A stretch of DNA of 55,388 nt. Source: Spirochaetia bacterium. GTDB lineage: Bacteria; Spirochaetota; Spirochaetia; B11-G9. Each line of letters opens with the position of its first letter. Position 1 is the stretch's first letter. The translations under genes and the position numbers were made by a program. Positions 16,697 to 23,149 of this stretch are shown piece by piece. The notes beneath the pieces were generated by a model. It ran no database searches, was not told the origin of the DNA, and saw only the letters and a program-made list of their open reading frames with translations. Location of the stretch: NCBI GenBank assembly GCA_027859095.1, contig JAQIBN010000220.1, forward strand, positions 1 to 55,388. The letters run 5' to 3'.

Positions 16697-17442
16697 GTAA
16701 TAAAGAGATATTAAAACACATACGTTGTGGTAAAGGTGATATTGCCCCTTATGTAATAATTCCCGGTGATCCGGGTAGAGTTAAGAGAATAGTTGAACAA
16801 ATGGATTCAGCAGAGTTTTTAGTTGAAAATAGGGAGTATATTGTTTATACAGGTGAATATAAAGGAACGCCTGTTACAGTTTGTTCTTCAGGTATTGGCG
16901 GTCCTGCAGCATCTATTGCAATAGAGGAATTGATAAAACTTGGAGCGAAGGTTTTTATAAGAGTCGGATCAGCAGGAGGAAGACAGCCAGAAACTCCAAT
17001 TGGCACACCCATTGTTATAACAGCTGCTTTCAGAGGTGAAGGGACATCAAAAGCTTATCTTCCAGTCGAATTCCCTGCAGCTGCAAGTCTGGATGTAACA
17101 AACGCCCTTGTTAGAGCTCTTGAAGATGCTGGTGAAGTTTACCAGGCGGGTCTGGGCTTTACAAGAGATGCTTATTATGTCCAGGACAGTGAACTTAATA
17201 AACTGTTAACTTCATGTGGTGTAAAGGCTGCGGAACAGGAAGCAGCAATTTTATTTATTATAGGATCTGTAAGGGGAGTAAAAACAGGAGCAGTTGTCTC
17301 CAGTGATTCCAATATATGGCTAAAAAAGCAACCAACACTTGAGGAGAAAGAAAAAGCATTTATGATTGGTGAAAAGAAAACAATTAGAGCTGCACTGGAT
17401 GCAGCAAAAATCCTGTATGATCAGGGAGCTCATCAATTTTGA
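16693..17442 (+). CDS. Nucleoside phosphorylase (uridine/purine phosphorylase family)
   Basis: 249 aa, the usual length. Phosphate-binding motifs GDPGRVKRI near residue 25, SSGIGGPAASIAIEEL near 72, and RVGSAGG near 96 are intact. The family splits nucleosides with phosphate to base and ribose-1-phosphate in the cytosol. The usual substrate-contact motif E-M-E is EQE here (AAEQEAAILF near 182), so the ribose-contacting Met is replaced by Gln; specificity may be unusual. It overlaps the ATPase stop and the peptidase start, a tightly coupled operon. Confidence 0.85.
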   Translation: MSNKEILKHIRCGKGDIAPYVIIPGDPGRVKRIVEQMDSAEFLVENREYIVYTGEYKGTPVTVCSSGIGGPAASIAIEELIKLGAKVFIRVGSAGGRQPETPIGTPIVITAAFRGEGTSKAYLPVEFPAAASLDVTNALVRALEDAGEVYQAGLGFTRDAYYVQDSELNKLLTSCGVKAAEQEAAILFIIGSVRGVKTGAVVSSDSNIWLKKQPTLEEKEKAFMIGEKKTIRAALDAAKILYDQGAHQF

Positions 17443-18569
17443 ATGTGCTTGCAGATCAACTAGATATCAATAAAGAAAGACTGACTTCAATTCTGTCTGA
17501 TCTCTGCAAAATCCCAAGTCCATCAGGAAAAGAAAATAGAATAGCAGAATATATCCGTAATTATGCAGCTGGATTCAAACTTAAAGTAAAAGAAGACAAA
17601 GCAGGGACAAAACTTGGCAGTAATTGTGGGAACCTTACAATTGTCATATCTGGAGATAAAAGAGAAAGGATTTTTCTTTCATCTCACATGGATACAGTAA
17701 AGGTTCCGGATATGGAAAGAATTCCCGTTATTCAAACTAAAGATAAACTTCAAACTGACGGCAGTTCAATACTGGGAGGAGATGATAAGGCAGGTATTGC
17801 CGCTGCCCTTGAAATACTTACTTTAAGTATGGAAAACCCTGGGCAAAACAGACCCCTTGAACTGATTTTTACAATAAGAGAAGAACAAGGTGCTCTTGGT
17901 TCCGGTTTCTTCAATCCCACAGGAATAAAAGCTCACGCAGGATTCAATCTTGATGGAGAAACTCCCCCATATACTGCCATCTGTAAAGCACCTTATAAAA
18001 CCAGATATAGATGTGTAGTAAAAGGAAGAGCTGCACATGCAGCAGTAAATCCTGAAGATGGTGTGAATGCAATACAGATTGCAGGGAAAATTGTTTCGGG
18101 CTTACCTACAGGAAAACTTGATGAAATCTCAACTGCAAACATAAGCAGAATTTCCGGTGGTGGTCCTACTAATGTAGTTCCGGACAATACCATAATAGAG
18201 GGAGAAGCAAGAAGTTTTGAAAAGAATACTCTTGATACTCTGAAAAATGAAATAGAACAGATATGCAGTAAAGAAACACTAAACATAGATGGAAGCACAG
18301 AAATTTTTTGGGAAGATTTATATGATGGATATTTTGTAGACAGAAAAGAAACAAGCAGTCAGTTATTTACAGAAGCCTGTAAAGCAATAGGAAAGGAGCC
18401 TGTTTTTCTTTCATCCCCAGGAGGGGGGGATAGTAATCAGTTTAACAATAAAGGTATGAGAAACCTTGTATTTGGCCTTGGAATGCATAATATTCATAGC
18501 ACAGATGAATTTATAGTATTGAAGGAATATTATAAAGCAGTTAATCTTCTTGCAAAGATTGTATTTTAA
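17439..18569 (+). CDS. M20-family metallopeptidase, PepT-like
   Basis: 376 aa from TTG 17439, which overlaps the previous stop and lies 10 nt after GGGAG; GTG 17445 is the alternative. Catalytic elements of M20 peptidases: SSHMDTV near 88 (metal His and Asp), GGDDKAGIAA near 114 (bridging Asp), REEQGALGS near 148 (catalytic Glu), and NLDGE near 172. The dimerisation domain (RGRAAHAAVNPEDG) follows. The family cleaves tripeptides or deacylates amino-acid conjugates with two Zn2+. Its place in a nucleoside operon suggests hydrolysis of an amide-linked scavenged compound; that is inference. Confidence 0.85.
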   Translation: MNVLADQLDINKERLTSILSDLCKIPSPSGKENRIAEYIRNYAAGFKLKVKEDKAGTKLGSNCGNLTIVISGDKRERIFLSSHMDTVKVPDMERIPVIQTKDKLQTDGSSILGGDDKAGIAAALEILTLSMENPGQNRPLELIFTIREEQGALGSGFFNPTGIKAHAGFNLDGETPPYTAICKAPYKTRYRCVVKGRAAHAAVNPEDGVNAIQIAGKIVSGLPTGKLDEISTANISRISGGGPTNVVPDNTIIEGEARSFEKNTLDTLKNEIEQICSKETLNIDGSTEIFWEDLYDGYFVDRKETSSQLFTEACKAIGKEPVFLSSPGGGDSNQFNNKGMRNLVFGLGMHNIHSTDEFIVLKEYYKAVNLLAKIVF

Positions 18570-18580
18570 AGGAAGCAATA

Positions 18581-18859
18581 ATGAAAAAAATAGGTTTAAC
18601 AATAACAATTATCCTGATAATTTTTACCCTTTCCGGATGTGGGGAATCTTTTCAACGATCTGTAAAAACTTTTACATCTGAATATGCCGGAGGCCTGGAA
18701 CGAAAAATTGAAGTTTATTCAGCTACTGGAGAACTTCTAAAGACCTATGAAGGTAAACTGGATATTGAAACTAATGAGTACGGCAATAAGGTACTTTTTG
18801 ACATGGATGGAAAACGAACCATTATTTATAATGCTACTGTTATTGTAGAAGAGAAATAA
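18581..18859 (+). CDS. Small lipoprotein
   Basis: 92 aa. Signal sequence with lipobox LSGC (Cys about residue 20), so it should be lipidated. The mature part (VYSATGELLKTYEGKLDIE, KVLFDMDGKRTIIYNATVIVEE) is a small beta-rich domain reminiscent of DUF5052 or phage-type lipoproteins, with no recognised activity. Shine-Dalgarno GGAAG, 11 bp after the peptidase stop; last gene of the operon. Confidence 0.7.
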   Translation: MKKIGLTITIILIIFTLSGCGESFQRSVKTFTSEYAGGLERKIEVYSATGELLKTYEGKLDIETNEYGNKVLFDMDGKRTIIYNATVIVEEK

Positions 18860-18862
18860 ACA

Positions 18863-18887
18863 GGCATCATTTGATGACTGCTTTATT
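18863..18887 (+). terminator. Possible terminator of the salvage operon
   Basis: GCA-TCAT/ATGA-TGC imperfect stem around TTG with a bulged C, followed by TTTATT. Weak, but correctly placed between convergent genes. Confidence 0.4.
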
Positions 18888-18914
18888 CCATTCATTATAT
18901 ATTTATACAGGGAA

Positions 18915-20180
18915 TTACCAGTCGAGTAACTTCTGCTCTCCTTCAAGAGCTCGTATATCAGTAAGATCCTGCCCTGCTTCTATTACACCTTTATAATCTC
19001 CATTTTCATCATAGAGAGGAAAGTATCTGATATGCAGAAAACGGCCATTCATTGTAAAATAAAATTCCGCCTCATCTTTTTCTTTTTTCCTGAAACTATC
19101 TACTATATTTTGCACAATATGAGCACTTTTGGGAGGATGACAATTTTGAACAGTTCTTCCAATTATTCCTGGACTTCTTGGAAACATCCTCTCCTTGCCC
19201 TGGGAATAATACAAAACTCTGTCATTCTCATCAACATAACTAATATCTATAGGCAGAACTTTGAGCATCATATTCAATTGTATTCCTGTCAGGCTTCCTA
19301 CATCCAGAGGAATCTGTCCTGCTTCTTCCCTTCCACTATCCTTATCGACACCTACAGCAGATAAAGGTTCTTCGCCACGAGCCTTTCTGGCCTCCGCAGC
19401 TACCTTTGCAAAATCAGGTATTCCGGTTTTGACAACATTTGGATCCCAAAGATTCCCGGGTTTAATCCAAGCATATCCGATAGCACTTTCACCCCTTCTT
19501 ATTTCTTTCCAGGAAGTTTCCGGTAATTTTCTTATAGCGGTGGGAAAAAGAATTTTTTCTTCCATAAATATCATACCGGTAAGTGCTTTAGTAAGTTGGG
19601 CTATACTTCCTTTTAATGCTTTCATATCTTCATTTGTAAAAGCAGCATCAATCTCTTTGAACATAACCCTAATTTCATCCTGCTTACCCCACATAACCCG
19701 GGATGGTCCTGTAAAGTTTACTTCTTCCAAAAATGGAAACAACTGGTTTTCTTTTCTCTGGTAATGAATTTCCACTTCCCTTAACTCAGTTAGAGTAGTT
19801 TTGAAAGATCCTTTGTCATTCCCCTTCACAACTTTCTTTAAATCCTTTTTAATCCTTTTAATCAGGATCCTAAGATGAATATTTTCCGCCTTATAAGTAT
19901 GAACAGGATGGCCAGGCAATACTTTACCTACTTTCTGTTTTTCCAGGGTATCTTCAAATACTTTTACATGCACATCACAGAGGGACTGGACATGTTCTAC
20001 AGGAACGCCTCCATCAATAAGAGATTGTTCCATAGAAGCAATTTCTTCAGGACTTACATTTTTTATTATATCTTTAAACTGTTTTTGAACACTCTTTATA
20101 TTTGAGCCCTCACTCAGATTGGTTACTATCTCTTTTAATATCTTCTGCTTTTCCTCATTATTTCTTATCATTTCACTCAT
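18915..20180 (-). CDS. DUF438 / hemerythrin / PAS protein
   Basis: 421 aa. Residues about 10-75 match DUF438 (ILKEIVTNLSEG, FKDIIKNVSPEEIASMEQSLI). Residues about 90-230 are a hemerythrin-like bundle with His at GHPVHTYKAENIHLRI, EIHYQRKENQLFPFLE and EEKILFPTAIRKL, suited to bind a di-iron centre. Residues about 300-415 form a PAS domain (LPIDISYVDENDRVLYYSQG, RTVQNCHPPKSAHIV, RYFPLYDENGDYKGVIE). The family is found in anaerobes and is thought to sense oxygen, NO or redox state. No output domain is present. It follows the XRE-cupin-acyltransferase gene on the same strand with 120 bp between, where stem-loop copy D sits. Confidence 0.85.
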   Translation of the reverse strand: MSEMIRNNEEKQKILKEIVTNLSEGSNIKSVQKQFKDIIKNVSPEEIASMEQSLIDGGVPVEHVQSLCDVHVKVFEDTLEKQKVGKVLPGHPVHTYKAENIHLRILIKRIKKDLKKVVKGNDKGSFKTTLTELREVEIHYQRKENQLFPFLEEVNFTGPSRVMWGKQDEIRVMFKEIDAAFTNEDMKALKGSIAQLTKALTGMIFMEEKILFPTAIRKLPETSWKEIRRGESAIGYAWIKPGNLWDPNVVKTGIPDFAKVAAEARKARGEEPLSAVGVDKDSGREEAGQIPLDVGSLTGIQLNMMLKVLPIDISYVDENDRVLYYSQGKERMFPRSPGIIGRTVQNCHPPKSAHIVQNIVDSFRKKEKDEAEFYFTMNGRFLHIRYFPLYDENGDYKGVIEAGQDLTDIRALEGEQKLLDW

Positions 20181-20187
20181 GTTAAAA

Positions 20188-20237
20188 CTCCTGGGGTTGC
20201 TGAGATCGTTCCTCTGGTTGCATGGGCGACCAGCCTT
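20188..20237 (-). repeat. Stem-loop/RBS element, copy D (shortened, tail duplicated)
   Basis: Read on the minus strand: AAGGC-TGGTC-GCC, then CATGCAACC directly; the inner stem and the TGCTC strand are missing. The tail appears twice, GCAACCagAGGA and GCAACCccAGGAG, the second giving the Shine-Dalgarno of the DUF438 gene. Compared with copy B the deletion falls between the two GTCGCC/CTCGCC repeats, as expected from slippage or recombination. Confidence 0.6.
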
Positions 20238-20299
20238 GGCATAAATATACTAAACATAGCTGACAAAGTCTGTAACCAATGTTACAAGATTTATTTTAT

Positions 20300-21775
20300 T
20301 TATCCCTCAGGGTTATATGCACTATAAACAGCACTTGCACAGAGGGAAAGAAATTTAGTCATATCACTGTCGCTTCTGGAGGTTATTATAACCGGAACAG
20401 TAGCACCTAAGACAACATTTGCGACATCTGCAGACATAGTCATAGCCCAGGCTTTATAGAGGAAATTACCCCCTGCTAAATGTGGAACAATTAAAATGTC
20501 AGCTTTACCAGCAACAACATTTCCAGTGAGTCCCTTCTCTTTCACAGATTCCTCATACAAAGCCAGATCATAGGAAAGAGGGCCATAAACATCTGCACCT
20601 TCCCATTCCATTTCTGAAAGCTGCTTTGCAAACATACTGGTAGGAATTTTCTCTGATGTCTTTTCATTTGCATCAAGAACTGCAACCTTGGGTCTGGTAA
20701 TCCCTAATGTTTTGGCCACATCTATAGCATTGATAATAATATCTTCTGAAGTTGATATATCAGATTTCAAAGTTAATTCAGGATTGATACCTGGATCAGT
20801 AAGAATAATAAACCTGTTCAGCTTAGGAAGCTCAAAAATACTAACAAGGGATAATCTACGCCCAGTACCAATTCCATGTTCTTTATTAAGTATTGATTTC
20901 ATAAATATTGCAGTATTTATATTACCCTTCATTAACATCTTTCCATGCCCTCTTTTAATAAGCTCAACTCCCTTCTCAGCACACCTGGTTTCGAAATTAT
21001 CTGAAGCTGTATCTATTGGAATAATTTTATAATTGTCTATGTAATTTTTATACTGAACCGGGAATTTATCAGGGTTCCCTACAATATAGGCATTAGCGAC
21101 TACCAGTTCTTCCATTGCTCTGTTTACAGCATCTATGGCTGTATCATTAGGAATAACAATGACAATATTTACACTTTTTTGTATTTTTGCACCCTGAATA
21201 AGATCTGCCATCTTCCTGCTTCTAGCCATATGAGTCATGGAAGCACCATTATAAATAACTGCAAGAATATTTACTTTTTCTCCAACTGCAGACAGTGCAT
21301 GAGGGAAAGAGGAATCAAAATATATGGTGTCCCCCTGATTCAGAATATATTCTTTATCATCTACAACAATCTTTAAAATTCCGGACATAACATAATGAAA
21401 TTCTTCGCCCTCATGAGAGCTGTATTCCACAATATCATTTTCCTTAATTTCTACCAGAAATGGTTCAACATGCCTTCCGCTGTAATGAGGTGCTAAGCTC
21501 TCATAATCCAGTCTTGTCTTGCGTTCAACCTTTACCCTTGAATCAGAACGGGTAACAACCGCTCCCTTTTCGTACAGTCCCATTCCATCCATAAGTGATG
21601 AAATATCGGTATCAAGAACATTTGCCAGTTTTAATAGATCTGAAACGGAAACTTCAAGACCTTCATCTTCTACCAGTTTTAAATAAAGTTCATCTTTTTC
21701 AATTGCTTCGGCAAGTTTCCTGCGGGATATATTTCTATCAATTCTTATTTTTTTTATATTTTCGCCAGTAAACAT
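20300..21775 (-). CDS. XRE regulator - cupin - phosphate acyltransferase fusion
   Basis: 491 aa; ATG 21775 lies 8 nt after AAAGGAG, with an in-frame GTG directly before it. Residues 1-60 form an XRE-type helix-turn-helix (NIKKIRIDRNISRRKLAEAI). Residues about 105-175 are a cupin (SSHEGEEFHYVMSGILKIVV, QGDTIYFDSSFPHALSA) with the His/Glu/His residues that usually bind metal. Residues about 190-490 are a phosphate acetyl/butyryltransferase domain (VNRAMEELVVANAYIVGNP, LTDPGINPELTLKSDI, ADILIVPHLAGGNFLYKA). HTH-cupin pairs regulate many catabolic genes; fusing one to an enzyme of acyl-CoA/acyl-phosphate interconversion suggests a regulator that reads, or is, that enzyme. Confidence 0.85.
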   Translation of the reverse strand: MFTGENIKKIRIDRNISRRKLAEAIEKDELYLKLVEDEGLEVSVSDLLKLANVLDTDISSLMDGMGLYEKGAVVTRSDSRVKVERKTRLDYESLAPHYSGRHVEPFLVEIKENDIVEYSSHEGEEFHYVMSGILKIVVDDKEYILNQGDTIYFDSSFPHALSAVGEKVNILAVIYNGASMTHMARSRKMADLIQGAKIQKSVNIVIVIPNDTAIDAVNRAMEELVVANAYIVGNPDKFPVQYKNYIDNYKIIPIDTASDNFETRCAEKGVELIKRGHGKMLMKGNINTAIFMKSILNKEHGIGTGRRLSLVSIFELPKLNRFIILTDPGINPELTLKSDISTSEDIIINAIDVAKTLGITRPKVAVLDANEKTSEKIPTSMFAKQLSEMEWEGADVYGPLSYDLALYEESVKEKGLTGNVVAGKADILIVPHLAGGNFLYKAWAMTMSADVANVVLGATVPVIITSRSDSDMTKFLSLCASAVYSAYNPEG

Positions 21776-22031
21776 CACTAAAGCTCCTTTAACAGGAGAT
21801 ATAATACCATGAAAAGAGATCCCATACTATAAGAATTGAAAAATGATTACATCAACCAGCGACTAATCGGTTCAAAGCACTCACGATTACCTTAATTGAA
21901 TTTACTAATTCCTCTATTTCTCTTTGTTCTTTGACTTACTAAAAATAGTCAGTCAACACCCCACAAAAAAAAGTGGTGGTTTCATGAGTTAAAATCAGTT
22001 TTTCAATTTTATTCATAGATTTTTTTCATAC
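21776..22031. other. Intergenic stretch between XRE-cupin fusion and RhuM
   Basis: It holds the Shine-Dalgarno of the fusion gene and, at 21957-21980, a hairpin ACCCCAC/GTGGTGGT with one bulge around eight A, which may end the rhuM transcript. A minus-strand reading frame around 21855-21935 looks protein-like (REIEELVNSIKVIVSALN) but has no start, so it may be a scrap of a lost restriction-system gene. Nothing else is seen. Confidence 0.4.
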
Positions 22032-23081
22032 TTATTTTTTGCCCTTCGTTTTCATTTCAACCTGTTTTTGTACGGTTTTTATGGTATCCAGGTAGGCTTC
22101 TTCCACTGGCGAAAGGGTTTTTGCCTGATACTTGCGATATTCTTTTCCGGCTTTGGCAAGTGCTTGGTTGTGGCTCACTTTGCCTGCGTCTTCCAGTACG
22201 CCTTTGCCATATATGCCTGCAAATTTATCCAGTTCTGCTACCCAGTCTTGCATATGCATTTGTGTCTGTTCCTGTGCTTTGATTTCTGCCAGATCAAAAA
22301 AAGCAGACACCATACGGTTAAGGCGAAACAGCTCATCTGCGGTGAGGTAATTTTTGGCAATGACGGTCTCTACTTTGGTAGGTATTGAACCGCTAAAGGT
22401 GGCAAGTCCCATAAAATCTTTTTCGGCATCTGCACGATCGTAGATGGTTTCGGCTGCGGTTTGCTGGTTGGTGGCATAGTGCAGTTTGTTTTGCACTGTT
22501 TTGAAAAAGGTGATGGATTCTTTGCTTTTTGGATTGTAATCCATACTCGTGGCATATAGATCCAATACCTGCCGATAAAGCACCTTTTCACTGCTGCGAA
22601 TATCGCGAATACGGTCGAGTAATTCTTTCCAGTAGCTGCCGCCAGACTCTTTGAGGCGTTCATCATCCATGGAAAAGCCTTTGACAATATACTCACGCAA
22701 GCGTGCGGTCGCCCATTGGCGAAAATTGGTTGCAATGGATGATTTGATGCGGTATCCGAGAGAAATAATAAGGTCAAGATTGTAGTATTTAGTATTGTAT
22801 TTTTTACCGTCATTAGCAGTATGTAAGAAATCCTTACATACTGAATCCTCACCCAATTCACCCTCAACAAAAATGTTTTTTATATGCATTGTAATATTGG
22901 GGCGAGATGTGTTAAAAAGCTCGGCAAGTTGTGCTTGCGAAAGCCATACCGTCTCATTTTCAACCCGCACGGAAATTTGCGGTTTCCCATCACCGCTTTT
23001 GTAGATGATTATTTCACTGTTGGAACTGGACGTACACATAGGTTCGCTCTTACCATTATTTTTTGCAGTATTTTTCATCAT
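22032..23081 (-). CDS. RhuM family protein
   Basis: 349 aa (ATG 23081 or the adjacent ATG 23078; SD GAGGG). The N-terminal domain is characteristic: IIIYKSGDGKPQISVRVENE, ETVWLSQAQLAELFNTSRPN, HIKNIFVEGEL, then YNLDLIISLGYRIKS and FRQWATARLREYIVKGF. The C-terminal half is helical and ends in a Lys-rich tail. RhuM proteins are frequent in type I and related restriction islands; their role is not settled. It is the last gene of the helicase-methylase-rhuM group, and its start overlaps the stop of a 21-codon reading frame (ATGA). Confidence 0.88.
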   Translation of the reverse strand: MMKNTAKNNGKSEPMCTSSSNSEIIIYKSGDGKPQISVRVENETVWLSQAQLAELFNTSRPNITMHIKNIFVEGELGEDSVCKDFLHTANDGKKYNTKYYNLDLIISLGYRIKSSIATNFRQWATARLREYIVKGFSMDDERLKESGGSYWKELLDRIRDIRSSEKVLYRQVLDLYATSMDYNPKSKESITFFKTVQNKLHYATNQQTAAETIYDRADAEKDFMGLATFSGSIPTKVETVIAKNYLTADELFRLNRMVSAFFDLAEIKAQEQTQMHMQDWVAELDKFAGIYGKGVLEDAGKVSHNQALAKAGKEYRKYQAKTLSPVEEAYLDTIKTVQKQVEMKTKGKK

Positions 23082-23143
23082 ACACCCTCGATATCAGCTA
23101 CAATCTCATCAATAGTGTTGCGCAGCTTATTTTGCTTTGTCAC
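23078..23143 (-). CDS. Tiny reading frame (21 aa) overlapping the rhuM start
   Basis: GTG start, protein beginning MTKQNKLRNTIDEIVADIEG and ending one residue later; AAGG lies only 3 nt before the start. It sits exactly between the methylase fusion and rhuM and overlaps the latter ATGA. It could be a coupling leader or the end-scrap of a deleted restriction-island gene. Evidence is weak. Confidence 0.3.
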   Translation of the reverse strand: MTKQNKLRNTIDEIVADIEGV

Positions 23144-23149
23144 AATCCT

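Noticed and set aside
21855-21935. Protein-like minus-strand stretch REIEELVNSIKVIVSALN
   Set aside because: No start codon with a ribosome-binding site and too short to assign; kept only as a remark in the intergenic entry.
22370-22870. Alternative minus-strand frame of 166 codons within rhuM
   Set aside because: It overlaps the clear RhuM domain in another frame and has no family features.
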